A stretch of DNA of 64,000 nt. It comes from Trochalopteron elliotii (taxonomy: Eukaryota; Chordata; Aves; Passeriformes; Leiothrichidae). Position 1 is the stretch's first letter. Each line of letters starts with the position of its first letter. The stretch covers positions 383,102-447,101 of the forward strand of contig JANPWX010000031.1 of NCBI GenBank assembly GCA_024734555.1, in the 5' to 3' direction. A model generated the notes under the pieces. It saw only the letters and a list, made by a program, of their open reading frames with translations. It was not told the origin of the DNA and did no database searches. The translations under genes were made by a program, and so were the position numbers. Below are positions 1 to 13,156 of the stretch, piece by piece.

Positions 1-2246
1 ATGCACATAATATTAGGATTAGATTTTCTCTTTTTGGTTTCATAACTGAAAGCAAAACATTTGCAGGTAATATAAAATCAATAATTTCAAAATGTAAAAC
101 ACATCTATGATAAGTTGTGACACTTCAAGAAGCAAAGTCCAACAGGTCGTACAGGAGCAGCAGAACAATGGTGAGGAGGAACAATTCATTTTTCAATATA
201 AAAGTGTGCAATGTGAAACCATGCACTGAAATACAAAAGATTAATCATTTGGCTATCTGGCAAAAAAATGCCCAGACAAATTAATTGCTAGATTCTGAAA
301 GTCAGGAGACTAATCCAATTAAACATGTAAATGGGATACCTATGATGTTCATTTGCAGTGTCCTTCAAGCTAATAATTAAATGACAGATTTTTAAAGTAA
401 TTGTTAAGAAAACTGTCACCTGTTTGCCTGAAATTCACAGTGACTTTAAACTTGTGCTGCCACATTAATCATTGAATGACAAAGTCAATTCAGCTCCAAA
501 CTTTCACCTATTCCTAGCTTAAGGTGCTGGACAATAAAGATTCTGCTTTCCACCGTGGAAATTCACATGACTGGAATGGCTCTGAATGACAATGTATGTC
601 ACATGCATTCAAAATCCTAAACATTAGGCAATTAAAAACGCTGAGGGCATTGACTAAGACTGTTAAGGAAGCTTTACTGTCTGACCAGCCAGGAGTCACT
701 CTGTCAGTCACACTCCCCCCATCCCAGACTTTCACTGCTGGGACTGAGGTCTCTTCACATTGAGTGGCTCCAGTGACCCCATGGGTGCCCCTTTTGGCTC
801 CCTGAATACCCCACACTCACACAGTCAGACAAGGTTTCCCTGTTGGCTCAGACCTGGGTTTCCCAGAAAAAAGTCCCAAATCTCTGGTTACTTTGAGTAA
901 TTTAGTTGTGGTGCACCAGTCAGCTCGTGCTGGTGCCTCCAGGAAGGGATCCTTCCCAAAAGAACCCCTGGGATTCTACATACTCCTGATCTGTGTGCTT
1001 CACATGTGCTTCATGACCCCTATACATGACTCTTGGTTGAATGGTGATATTTTGTCTGAGGTCTTGTTTATTTGGATTGTTCAGAGTCTCTGAGTGAATG
1101 GGCACCCCCCCAGCCAGTGCTTCCACCCAGGGCTCAACCTGCAACTACCTGGTATAAGTGCATTCCTCAATGAGACCACTCTTTAAGTGGCAAAGTAGTA
1201 GTGACCAGAGTGTTTGAACACCTCACTACCATAACCAAGAAACAGTTGAACAAACCAATTCCTTCATCTTTGTCTCTATTTGAAATAGCCTCAGACAGGA
1301 ACAATCATGATCATGTACAGCAAAAGCACATAATGATGACTAGTCATGCTCTGCTATTGTAACTTATGATTAATTGCTCTCATTTACCTTGTCAACTTAA
1401 GTGCGTAAAAATCACTTCTTTGTCTGCAAATTCATGGCGGTTTTTTTAAATTTATGAGTCTTCAGAATAATCTATATATTTGGGACTTAGAGATAAGAAT
1501 CCCCAAGGTTTGAAAACCCTAGGCAAATGGGAAAGAACATTTCATGGTCTCACATGACTGAGAGGCTGCCTTTCAAAAGAGGAATTATTCGTTGATGCTA
1601 ATGTAAAAGAAAATTAAATCTATTGGTTTCAAATGATGTTTTTGTTTGTAAATCCCTGAAAAATGTTTATAGTGGTTTGGTGATGAGAAGAAACTGAACA
1701 AATTTGACTACGCAATTTTAGGGCAAAGGTTATTGCAAAAATGTACAATTATATTTTTTTAATTCTTACAGTGCTGCTTTCATGAAAAATAATGTAGCTC
1801 TACTGAGTACTCAATGAGGCATATAACAATTGGGTGTTTTTAATTACTTTCACTAAGTTTTAGTTTTTCCATCATAAGTTTCTCTGATTACCAGTTAACT
1901 ATTTCAGCAATAGCTCTGCCTGATGGCCCTTGATAAACCTATCAACACACACTTCTAGGTTTAATGCCTTTAAATTAGCACTGTTTCACTGAAGTTAATA
2001 AAATAGAAGTATATTACAGCATCTGCCCTTCCAAAGCTGTTTTTCTCCAAAAACACTTTTATGGCCATTCGTATCTGTAATTTATACAAGTTTACAAGGA
2101 ATAAGAAAAGTCAATGAAATTCATGAAGACTCAAGATAGTACAATGATCAAAGAGGTTTTCTACAAGAGTTGTTAAGAATAAGAAGGAAAACCGAAAAGC
2201 GTCATCTCCTCATCTTGATTTAGCAATGCAAATAGTTAAAATGTCA
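1..2246. other. Non-coding AT-rich stretch, no gene recognised
   Basis: No recognisable gene. Open frames here are short, and none resembles a protein family I know. Most of the sequence is AT-rich and looks like unique DNA. The exception is a GC-richer patch at about 660-1145, listed separately. Confidence 0.6.
660..1145. repeat. GC-richer patch, possible unclassified old repeat
   Basis: This patch is visibly richer in G and C than both flanks, with C runs near 714-720 and 1105-1112. It contains a short inverted pair: CACCAG and CTGGTG around a 10-base loop, inside about 915-936. A minus-strand frame of 74 codons covers 920-1144 and a plus-strand frame of 66 codons overlaps it, but neither translation is recognisable. 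Composition like this in an AT-rich bird intergenic region often means an old LTR or another retroelement, but I could not match it to a family. It could equally be unique DNA. Confidence 0.2.
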
Positions 2247-2266
2247 AGAGTTAAACTCTTAACTCT
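2247..2266. repeat. Perfect 8-bp stem inverted repeat
   Basis: AGAGTTAA at 2247-2254 and TTAACTCT at 2259-2266 are exact reverse complements around the loop ACTC. There is no downstream T tract or other context to suggest a function, and a hairpin this size can arise by chance. Confidence 0.55.
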
Positions 2267-2572
2267 CGCTTTACAAAGTCTGTGAAAAATGTGTAATTCA
2301 GAATAAGTTGTTTCATCTTCAGACAGCAATAATTTCTAGGTGATCTCTTGACAATTTATGAATAATATTTTAGCAGTTCGCATCCCTAAGTTATGTTGTG
2401 TCTGTATTGTAGGTAAAGCCCATTTACTGGATTTTTTCCCAAATACAGGTTTTCATACTTCAAGCAAGCATAGGAAAACCTGCCTGATTTTTTTTTCCCA
2501 AAAATGCAAATGGTTCTACAATACAGGAATATTGTTAATGCTTGACAGTGTGGTTATAGTTGTGGCTCCAGC

Positions 2573-2590
2573 TGCATTCAATTGAATGCA
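2573..2590. repeat. 18-bp perfect palindrome
   Basis: The sequence TGCATTCAATTGAATGCA equals its own reverse complement with no spacer. It contains MfeI-type CAATTG at the centre and ATTCA/TGAAT half sites. It could bind a dimeric transcription factor, or be chance. Nothing nearby supports either view. Confidence 0.6.
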
Positions 2591-4494
2591 TCTGGCCAAA
2601 GAAGTCTGAAAGTAGAGAACAATGATGGCAGTGAGAGTGTGGTGAGAGCACTGACACCCATGAGAGAGTGAGTGAACCCAGAAATCTCCACAGTGCATCC
2701 ACAAAACAGTGATTTTCCAGATGAGTAGACAGCTTGCCTAGGAAACTGATAATGTGAAATAGCCTTGTAAAGTTACTGTCATAGCTGGCTATTGCTTGTG
2801 CTGACAGACAGTTACATCCAGAATCAAGACAGTTTCCAAAGCTCTGATCACACACCTTTATGCTCAGCATCTCAATTTTCTTTGCTGAAAAATGAGTCTT
2901 TCCAATCCTCTTAATTATGAGGAAAATGCAAAATGAACACAATGAAAACAGAGGTGTGATTTAGTCTTCCAGAATTCTGAAGATAGTATGAAGTGCTATT
3001 TCTTCAGCCAAGTTCCTATTACCTAGAGCTGTCACTCCCAAATTAAAAACATTTAAAATATTTATATAATTTTTTGATGATAAAAATACCTAGAGGAGAC
3101 ATTTCTTTCTTTCTGAAGTATGCTATAGACATGCATTTCTTTCTTGTTTTGCAAACACCCTAGAATTCAAATTATCTTCTGGCCTTCATTTGCTTCATTG
3201 TAGAACCAGACATTTAGAGATTTTAGTCTTCTCACTGTCTGGAGCTGCATCTAATCCTACAATGAAGAAATAATTGGATCACAGAGCTCACAACACACCC
3301 GGCAGAAGCACTGCTATAAATGAATACATGTAATTGGAAACAGTGCAACTATACCACTTGATAGTCAGTGAAGAATTTCAAAGCTGGCTGTAGGCTTGAC
3401 TCCAAAGGCAGCACAGAGTCAAGAAGGTGGAGCATGTCACGCTGCCTGAAGTGAAAGCTATCCTCAAAATTAAACCACTTTGAAATGATTAAAATGTTTG
3501 GTCTGAATAAAATATTTCCTCTTTTGAATCTCAGTCTGTTTAGAAAGTGAGATGTGGTTAATACTTGAACAATGAGTCAGAGCTGCCAATGCTGAAAAAA
3601 AGCCCTCAGCTGCCTTCACTTTTTTCTCTATACCTTCTATGACATATTCTGTCTTTTAAGGCAAAGTGCAGCTTTAGTTTATTTAGGAGCCACACTACCA
3701 GAACACTGCCCAGCCTGCTTTCTCCTACTTTGCATTCTTGTCCTACTAAAGCCTCAGCCTACAATGCATTCTCAGAACTCTCTACACCTTCCAAACTTTG
3801 TTTTGAACTGCCAAGTAACAAGTTAAATCACTTTGTTACTTTATGCTGAACATCTCTCCAGTGGTACCATCCTTTCCTCCTGAGTGCCACTAGTCTGCAC
3901 TAAATTGTAAACTTCTTTCCCATGATTTTTGGTGAATATTTTTGGAGCTAAGCAAAGGAAAAACATTAGTTTTGGACAGGTAAAATATCAACAACCTTGA
4001 CTGTTCTTTGTGATTTCCTTTATCCCAATAAGTGTTTCCACCAAAATTACGTGTCCTGAACGAGTTTATTCGTGTCAAGGGATCACAGTACCTAGGATGT
4101 GTGGTGAACAGGTAATGCCAAGATCCATATATATAGTTACAGTTTTAACAAGTATTCAGTGAGGTTCCTTATTTTCTTGCCTATGTCCACACTGAGGTTT
4201 CTTACAGGGGAAAAAGTATTAAGTATAGGGTGCAATACTTTCAGCCATACTTGATGATGTTTTCATTGTTCACAAGCACTACACATATAATTTAAAATGT
4301 TTATCCAAACAAAATGAGTCTCTTCAGATTAACCCATTTCTAGGAATCAATTAAAAAAATTTACTTCTACAACTAGTTTTATATACAGACACAATAGGTG
4401 CCTAGGTGACATGCAGACTAAAGCCCAGACTGCTCTGCAGGTCAGAAGTTTGTAGCCTGCAGCTTGGGGCAGCGTACTATACAGGATATCTTTT
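2591..4494. other. Non-coding AT-rich stretch
   Basis: No gene, RNA gene or clear repeat recognised. The longest frame overlapping it is 135 codons on the minus strand (2535-2942), and its translation is Cys/His/Ser-rich without any familiar domain. I treat it as chance. Confidence 0.55.
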
Positions 4495-4727
4495 TGCCAG
4501 GGGAAGCTCAGGCTGGACAGTAGGGGGAATTTCTTAATTAAAAGGTTTGTTAAACACTAGAATGGAGTGCCCAGGGAGATGATGGAGGAGTCACTGTCCC
4601 TGGAAGGGCTCAAGGAATGACTGAACACAGCACTTAGTGCCATTCTCTAGCTGACAAGGTGGTGATCAGTCACAGGCTGGTCTTGATCTCAGAGACCTTT
4701 TCCAGCTGAAAGGATTCTGTGATTCTG
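4495..4727 (+). mobile_element. CR1 LINE fragment, 3' end (5'-truncated)
   Basis: This is the tail of a CR1 non-LTR retrotransposon in plus orientation. The order of blocks fits the avian CR1 3' region: GCCAGGGGAAGCTCAGGCTG near 4496, then GCCCAGGGAGATGATGGAGG near 4568, then TCCCTGGAAGGGCTCAAGG near 4598. These are followed by the characteristic GGCACTTAGTGCC-like stretch, a TTGATCTC...GACCTTTTCCAGCTG block, and the terminal ATTCTGTGATTCTG octamer repeat at 4714-4727. The terminal octamer repeat in place of a poly(A) tail is a CR1 hallmark. Only the last part of the element is present, as is normal for 5'-truncated CR1 copies, and many substitutions mark it as old. No functional ORF remains. 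Confidence 0.88.
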
Positions 4728-7700
4728 CAATATCAAGGACAGCTGTTCTCTGGGTTCACATGCATCTCCTTGCATTACTTTATTCACAAAGGTTAGGGAA
4801 TCTGCTAGTCCTGCTAGATTAGTTAGAAATGAGTTATAGGTAACCTAGTTGATAACATTGCCATCTTCAGTACTCAATGCTTAGTTGTAGCATTGAAAAT
4901 GCCCATTTAGTCAGGCTCAAATCTTCTTTTCCCTGCTTACCAAGGCTGTCACCGAATCTCATATCTATTCCTTTAGGCTTAAGTAATCCCAAATCCATAC
5001 AATTAAGAGAAGCAGGTAATACTTTACCCCCCGCCCCCTTCCCATATTCATGATTTGAGTAAATACCCAAAGATAAGTGCCATGCAATGGTGAAAGTTTA
5101 TCTGTCAAATGGTTCAAGTTAACATGCAAATACTTGGCACTTTCTGGCTTGCAGATGTCCTGTTCACCTGCTGACATGATGACAGTCCCTTGAATTGCCC
5201 TGAGCAAAAGCTGAATGAATGATGGTGATCTTTCCATGCCCTGTGTAGCTCTCTGAGGGACTGATGTTCCCTTTTGGTTTTTTGTCTACCTCCCCTTTGG
5301 CACTGCTTGCTTCTTAGTGCTCTCTGTCTGACCCCTTTTCTTTCTGAGATTCAGCCACACATGAATGCTTTCCTTCAAGCTTGTGAAAATAAAGCTTGCT
5401 TCCTTTCCCCAAACCATTCCATATAAACTCTGGTACACATTTTACTTGGGAACACGGAAGGGTTCTTTTGGATTTTTGGTGGGGACATTGTGGGTGGCAC
5501 AGAAAATAGGGTATAGCCAAAAGCATGTTAGCTGGTGACTTACAGGTGTTGAAAAATACTAAAAATACTTTCAGAGAAATGTTAGTGGAATGAGGAAAAA
5601 GGGGGACTAGTACTTCTGAGATCTATGCCTAGCATTTGCTGTCACATTAAGCAATTTTTCAGCCTCTCTACCTCATTTTATACCTTAAACTATTACCTAT
5701 TCCATTGATTATCACAGGTTTTAATTAACTCTATTTGTAAACAACTAGGGAGAAATGCTGTAAAATGCTTTCAGAAAATTAAAGAACCATTAAGAAAGCT
5801 TATCTGAAAACTTTTGGCTAAGAGCTGTCAGCCCTGCCTCATTTTCAAGGTGCTGCCAGCAAGCGAAGAAGTGGTCCCTCAGTGAAGGGCAGGTCCCCAG
5901 TGGATGCATTCTTAGAGGTCTTATTTTGAGTGCAACATTATAACAGGATTTTTCTAACACACTACCTCATGCATTGGAGAGAAAATTTGGGCATCATAAT
6001 CAAAGAAGACACATCCAAAGCTGCAGTTTGAAATATATGTGTATCCATAAACCTCCTCTGCCATTTTTCAGTTCCTCCTGTGTCACAAGGGCAGAAAGCA
6101 GCTTGCTCTCAGCACTGCTCCCTACCTCCCCCAGTTCAGGCAGGGGAGGCTGCTGCCTTGTCCCAGATCACACCTAGACCCCAAAATCTCCCTTAGTCTG
6201 TCTGGGAGAAAGCTGTTTGCCCTTATACATCTCGTGGAGAGATGAAGCCATCAGAAATCCAGCATGGTTTGAAGGATGTGGGGACACAGCTGGTTTTTAA
6301 TTAGTTGTGTCATATTCTCAGACAAAAGGTATTTCTTCAGTGGCAAAAGAGTACCTGGAAAAGCATCAAGGATTAAGCTCATGTTCAACAAGATGGAAAA
6401 ATACATCTCAATCATTATTTATCTTTTCACATTAAAAGTATATCTATGTGGTCTGTGTTTGTCATCACCCTCTTGTCAGAGGTAAGTGGCAGAACTTTAC
6501 ACAGGGTTGAAAAGCACTTTTCGGTAGAAAAAACTCCCATTTATAAAAATATATCCAGAATTTTCCAAATGCAAGAATATGTTAAAGAACCAAACAAAAT
6601 CATGTTACTTCTCTTCTGATTGGATAGTTGGGATATGGCATTTTAGAAAAACATCTACAGTCACATTTAAGCACATGGAGACTGATGAATGATTGTAAAT
6701 ATTAAATCCCCACCTCTCTTACAGGGGATCCTAAGACAGGATGCACAAGGTAGGGTTCACCAGCAGGTAACATTACTGAGCAAATTGACCAGGCTGAGCA
6801 AATTATGCCATAATTAATCATTGTTGTAGTGAAGAGCCAATGCCACTAATTTTTTAAAAGGAAGCAAGTGCCTTAGGATTTTAATTAAACCCAAAGTCTT
6901 TAGGGAAAATAATTTAGAAAGAAAATTACACCTTCAACGACCTCGTGAGATGTTTCAGAAATGTTCCCACAATCCAGGCAAACTGTAAATAAAAATGCTA
7001 AAATCATTGCAAAAGAACTGCAGATAAGTTGTATTAGGGCTTTTCAATGGTCCTCCAAACCACTGCCTGCTTTTTCACTTTCAATTTAAAGACAGACAGC
7101 TGTTCATAGAACACTCAGGGCCCTGAAAGGGGTTCAACATAGGCTTTATTTTTTGAACAATTGCTATTTGACACTCTGGGAGCTCTGTCCTTCCCAACCA
7201 GTAGCCTTCCTGGGGTGGTTTAATGGTACAAAACTTGGCTCTCCATGACAGAAAGTCCTCCCTGGAGCTTGCTGGCTCACACCTGACTGATCACCATCCC
7301 TGCTCAGAGTGAAATAAGAGGAGTGAAGAGGCAAACTGGCACCTGATCCAGGAGCAGACCCTGCAAGCACCTAACCAGCCTCTGGGCAGCACACTCCATG
7401 GCTGGATACAGTCAGAGCTGGAAAATTCCTCTGTCTCCCCTATGGCTATATCCATGAGGCACTACTGAAGATCTGTAAGACACCTTTGTGCCAAATGAAA
7501 GGCAGCTTTTTCTTAAATTCTGGAAATTTGTGAGGATTGTGACTGATGAATAAGGCAAAGATGAAATCAGAAACTAAAGGCCTGGGGTTGTATACAACTT
7601 GGCTTCTCCCCACCCTGCAGTCAGTACAGTCCTACTGTGGCTTGTTATGGTGTGTTTTCATTCCCCTGCTGCTCTTTTTCCCCACCTTGCCCATTTTTCT

Positions 7701-8973
7701 TCCTCTGTCCCATGTCCCTTTGAGGTTTCCAGTCACCTCAAGACTGACCCTCCCTGCCTGGCACTACAGCACAGGGACAACAAAGCTCATTAATTTCTCA
7801 CGAGCTGGGAAATGACTGTAAAGTGACCTGATCTCACCCTGGGTGCTGTCCTGCCTGGGCCCCTGGTTGGTGTCTGCTGTCTGGGCCACCAGGAGCCATA
7901 GGCGCCCTTCTAAGACCAGCCAGCTCTGATGGGATGATCACTGGGGACATTAAGTAAAAACTGCTTTTTCCTCCACTTCTCATGATCACCTCTTGCCTAC
8001 ATTTGGTTCCTGCTGGCTTTGGTGGAAACACTGACTCTTCCAGTAACTTTGACTCAAAATTTAAATGTGACTAATCTTTTTTACATCTGATGAAGATCAC
8101 TAGAGTAAAAGCAACTGCAGATGATCATTCTCTTTCAGTTGGAAATGTACTTTTAGGCTTTGGTCACGACTGTCTTGTATAGCACACTCATTTTCAAAAT
8201 GCTCTGTGCTCATTATTATTTTTTCTCTTGCACGTCCAAATCAACACATGTATAGAAATTCTGTAGTTTATTTGTTGGTAAACTAAATAAACTTTCATTT
8301 ATGTATTTAGTATTAATATTCAGGCTTTGTTGAACTACTTAATGTTTCAGATTGTCAAAAAAGTACAGTCCTTGATGATTGACATTTCTTTGTATGGATT
8401 GCAGAGTCATATGCCCTTTTAGTATCTCCTGTCTCAAAGAACCAGCTCAGCCACAGGTCAAATGACATCAATAAGATCATCCTTCATCAATATTTGGATA
8501 CCCAATTAAGCAGATGATAAAGGGCCTTGATTTTCTGTACTCTGTATTTCCAAAAGGGTACTTGCACCCTCAAGGATGTTCCAGGTTTGTCATTCAAAAA
8601 TGAAGGTACCTAATGCTTTTGAAATCAAAAACTTTTGAAATTTACAGCTCCTTGGTCATTCTTTCAAATCTGAGTAAGGAATTAAATTGCAATAGTGAAA
8701 CATCTGCTAAATCCAAGTAACTGTTTTCTGGTTGCAGATTTCAAACACAAGTAAATGAATATTATTTGTAATCTGTCCCACCCCCCTCTGCTTTGTAAAG
8801 TACATATTCACAGAGATTAACTGTGTTAAACAGTACTGGCAGGAAATTGACTTTCTGCAGCTGCCGAATTCCTACTCCCAAACTGTTTGTTAAAGTGGCT
8901 TCCCCATCGCTTTTGCACTGAGGAGCTGGTTCTCTGGAGTTAATTACAGCTTGCAGCTTGACACCAAATATCA
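4728..8973. other. Non-coding stretch between CR1 and first LTR
   Basis: No gene recognised. The region has moderately GC-richer islands, for example at 7160-7400 and 7600-7960, with unremarkable open frames of up to 90 codons. A homeodomain-motif-rich patch lies at about 6785-6930. Nothing else can be supported. Confidence 0.5.
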
Positions 8974-9290
8974 TCTTGTGGTTTAACCCCAGCCAGCAAT
9001 GAGGCACCATACAGCTGCTTGCTCACTCCCTACCCCAGTGGGATGGGGGGAAGAGAATGGGAAGGGTAAAAATGAGAAAAAATGAGAAAGCTTCCAACTT
9101 GCACTTTTCCAGACCATTTGCTGATGGGGAGGGGAGAGGAGGAGAAAAGCGTTTGGCTCTGTGTGAGCACTACTCAGCAGTAAGGAGAACATCACTGTAT
9201 TATCAACATTGTTTCCAGCACAAATCCAGACATAACCCTGTATCAGCTGCCATGAAGAGAAACATCTCTACCCCAGCCAAAACCGACACA
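8974..9290 (-). mobile_element. Internally deleted solo LTR of an avian endogenous retrovirus
   Basis: Read on the plus strand, it opens with TTGTGGTTTAACCCCAGCC at about 8976. It passes through a CCAGTGGGATGGGG block near 9035 and the GGGAAGGGTAAAAATGAGAA block near 9059. It ends with AGCACAAATCCAGACATAAC near 9218 and a CCAGCCAAAACC block up to 9290. These are the reverse complements of the 3' and 5' ends of a common avian LTR, so the element is antisense here. The central part that carries the TATA box and poly(A) region in the longer copy at 13157-13712 is missing, with the junction at about 9085-9095. No retroviral gag/pol/env sequence is adjacent, so this is a solo or truncated LTR. I do not assign a Repbase name. 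No target-site duplication is obvious. Confidence 0.75.
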
Positions 9291-12200
9291 CACCTGCACA
9301 AGATGCAGCCACACAGGGACCATTTTTCTGCAGCTCTGGTTGTTTGTGTCCTTAGGGTGGCAGCAACTATCAAAAAAGGTGGTTTTGGTTGGGTTTTTAA
9401 TTTGGTTTTGTTTGCTTTGGTTTATTTTCTGGGGATGGGGTAGGGGACTGAAGAAGCAGTGTTAGAACTGGAGAAAATCAGAGATATTTCTTCAGAGTTC
9501 CTTCTTTAATCTTCCATTTTTTGCTCAGCAGAATCATTCATAGGCAGATTATTCATTATTAAGACTTTATTTCAGATCAAACCCTGTATGTCAGTAGATT
9601 AGGACATTGAAGAAGATTAGCTGCTCACTGTAGGTGGTGGGAGTAAGTTCTTTATCTTATCATTAGCATGGACTTCCATGGGTTTTGATTATAATTATTA
9701 ATTCTACCAGCAGACTTCCAAGCAGGGATTAAAATGCAGATAGATGTCATTTGAGTTGCCTAATCAAGCTGAAAGTGAGGGTTTTGTGGCAGGCAAATCC
9801 TCTTTTTTACAACAGTCAATTTAATTTTTTGACTTTTCAAAGTATTTTTGTTGTTTAAAATGGGTTTGTTTACTTTTGTGTACTTGAAATTGAGTTTTAT
9901 GAAATATTTTTCCCCTTAAATAAACATATTCTAAGTATTCAGGTGGAATTTTTATTCTGATTTGTATAAATTACATATAAGATTCTTAAGCAATGTTTCT
10001 GCACACCCCTGCATTGTCGTAGAGTGGAAGCTAAGCATACAGATGAAGAATTACTGAATTAATTAAAATGAAATAAATCCCTCTTTTTCTCCCCTTCTTT
10101 TGTCAGTTTTTGATTTTTCTGATTTTTTTTTATTTTTCTCTCTGTGAATGTGGATAAATGGCATAGCTCTAAATACATAACAATCCAATAAATTATCTTA
10201 GAAACAAGGTGAACATTCTTAGAACATCAGAGATTTTAAGCTTTCCATATTTCTGTGTATTATGAAGAAAGCAGCAAATAAAGAGTAGACGATATTTCAT
10301 CAGCAAAAGCCTTTGAGTTAGGGTTTTAGACCAAAACCTCATCAAGGCAGGCATCTGCTTCATTTGCTGAAGTGTTTGGGTGCATAACGAATGATAATAT
10401 TTTATGCAATTGAAATACTCATAGAAGTCTGACTCTGTGAAATATAAAATGCAAGAAGGTGAGAAGAAAATACTGCTCCATGAGCAATAAGTAGACACAG
10501 CCCATAAAAACAGCTGCAGTGAAGGTGATTTCTTGGCTATTTTAAATTTTATAATAATCACATTATTCATATGATGTACCATTTATGACAGAGGTAGTGA
10601 TTACACACTTACCTGTTGATTTTTTTTCTACCACATCAAATTTTTTTTTCTTGTGTCCTCCATTTCAATTTACATTGCATGCTGTCTGGGGAGGGTTTGG
10701 CTCTTTGTCACTTTTTTTGTACAGCATCTAGCTTAACAGGTCAGGCTCTTTTGGATAGCTTGGCAATTAACTATGAAGACTTGCATTTAAGCTGCATGTG
10801 AGAAGAGGAATATCTGATCCTCTGATTATGTAACAACTTCAAAGGTGACAGTGTTTTGTAGGCTGAGGAATGGCGGTGTTGTAATGTTGCTTCAAAAAAA
10901 GGTAAAATTCAGTGGAGGCAGTTTAATATGCTAATTTGGATGACTACTTAAAAATATATGCAAATAGTTCTTTTAATATCACACAGAAAGATAGTAGCAC
11001 ACAGAGGGCCTAGTCCTCCCAGACACTGATCTCTAACAGCAAAATAGGATCCAGATAATCTGAAGATTCCTATGGATCTATGCTCCCTTGTCTAGATTTT
11101 AGTATTTAATGAAGATAATAGCTCCTTTCTGACACTTTTTGCTTATTTAAACACACAGCTATATCCACACTCTATCCATCTCCTTGGTCCCTGGCTCCTA
11201 AAAGCCATTTCTTGCTGTTTTCCTGCTACATAAAGAACACAGCCTTGGGCAAGCAGCATGAGCAGGGCTCATAGAACTGTCAGGGGAGGATCTGACATGT
11301 TATTCTCCCATCATCTGAGAACCTGCTGCTGGGCATGTGCACACACACAGGATGAGGTTTGCAGCAGAAAAAAAAAAAAAAAAACAGCCAACAACTGAAG
11401 ATTAAGAGTAGTTGAAAAGTTCATTTTGATCAAGATGTATCCCTAATGAGCATAAAAATGTTCATTTCGAGGCAGCAGATGAACAAAAAATGTAAATAAA
11501 TTTCCCATGGTTGGTATGGTATAGGGGAATAGAACCCACATGTATACTTCTCTCCAGATAAGTACTGCTATTAAAACTTATATTATGCTTTAATGCATTC
11601 CTATTTGAGGCATGTTGTAACTAAACGAAAAGTGCACCAGGGATTAAACTACATGGAAAACAAAATATTCACATTGCTCATTGTCATCATTTAGCTTACA
11701 ATGAATTGAAAACTGGTACAGATTTTTCTATGTTTTCAGCAAAGGAATTTGAGCTTTTTCTTCTATGACAAGGCAGCAGCAAATCAGTTCTGATCAGTAG
11801 ATTTACCTGCTTGTTCAATAGGGTGTCGTAAAGCCTCATGATTTAAGAGCCCTAGCTGCTGTTGTGCATATGTGAGAAATCCAGCTGTATCTCTAAGGTC
11901 TGTTAATGCTGAAGAATTTTCTGTGCTGTTCACTCATGCCAAGGTTTAGGCCATATCTCATCCCTCTGTTAATGATATGGTTTTATGGTGCCAAATCCAA
12001 GAAGAATTATAACTTTTTTGCTCTCATTGGGACCAAATTCTGCTGCCATTTAAAACTCAGAGCGAGTTTTGGAAGTTTTCCATAATTATCAATAGCAGCA
12101 TAACTTCTTCAAAGGGAATTCAGAAACCAAATGAAGACTTTGGGAATTTAGATGTTCTATTCATGCACTATTCAACCCCAGCTCTGCAACATGTTCTGAA

Positions 12201-13156
12201 AAAACGAATATGCATGGAGGATCTCAGCCCACCCTTACGTTTCTTGTGTTGTCTCAGAAGAACAAGTCTGTGTAGCTGGAAGGACTGTCTTTGATCTTAC
12301 AGTGCCAAAGAGGATTCCTTGCTGCACTTGGGGAAGGTAGAATTTGATGCCACACGAGGGCAGTAATGGAAAGAGGAAGAATGAGGAAAGCCACAAAGAC
12401 ATTATCCTTACTAGAGGTGAGGGGATTGTAGCAAGGAGGAATAACAAGGGAGCACAGGAAGAAGGGGATGCGGAGAAAGCTGTGTGAAGAAGTTTGGACT
12501 TAATAGGAGGGGGAAAAGAGCAGAGAACGTATTCAGGAGCTATGTTATATTTGACTGAGGAAGCTTCAGAGACTTTCAACAGAGACAGGGTATAAAGCAA
12601 GACCAGAAGAAGAGAGGGATGTGACTGCCATCATGATATACACTTGCAGTAACCTTGATTTTGAAAAGCTAGATTTTAACTGTTTCCTTGATGGAATTCT
12701 ACAAAAGCCTTACCATTCTATGTGGGTTTTTTAAAATGCTTCCCCAGGTCTGGAATGTGCCCTCAAGATATTTTCAGAGCTTTCAATCTGTTTACTAAAC
12801 AGTTTCCACTTGGAACTTAAAAGCAGAAGATAATCAACATTCAGGTTACTACATTTGTGTTCTCTCTGTGCCCTTTCCATATGCAGTGGGTAAGCTATTG
12901 CAGAGAAGGAGGCTTGGCTTAGATTATAAACATACAGGATGTGTAAAAACAAACACTTACTTAAATATATTCACAGGATAATCTTATTTACACCCTAAAA
13001 TACTCCCAGAAAGTCCTCAATCTAAGGAAATAGTTTAAGTATAAAATCTTAAAGGGAAGGATAATGTTAAATTATGTTCCTGGTCTCTTTGTTAATGGGA
13101 GTATCAGGTTGCAGAGGGAAGAGGTAAGTAGCTAGCTTTAAATGGCTTTTACCAGT
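9291..13156. other. Non-coding stretch between two related LTRs
   Basis: There are 3.9 kb between two LTRs of the same family and orientation, but no retroviral protein motif was seen. The sequence is ordinary AT-rich DNA. It includes a G/T-rich tract near 9375-9440, an A17 run at 11368-11384 just after a short CA repeat, and a patch rich in TAAT motifs near 9690-9780. A minus-strand frame of 129 codons at 10193-10582 has no recognisable domain. Confidence 0.55.
11368..11384. repeat. A17 mononucleotide run
   Basis: This is an uninterrupted run of about 17 A, preceded by a short CA dinucleotide stretch near 11340-11350. It could be the decayed tail of a retrotransposed sequence, but no source element is visible upstream. 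Confidence 0.6.

Noticed and set aside
2535..2942. 135-codon minus-strand frame rich in Cys, His and Ser
   Set aside because: There is no zinc-finger spacing or other motif. Cys/His content follows from the local base composition. Treated as chance.
9057..9443. 128-codon plus-strand frame
   Set aside because: Its first two-thirds cover the deleted LTR and the rest a G/T-rich tract.
10193..10582. 129-codon minus-strand frame
   Set aside because: Hydrophobic and Phe/Leu-rich from AT-rich DNA, with no domain and no start context.
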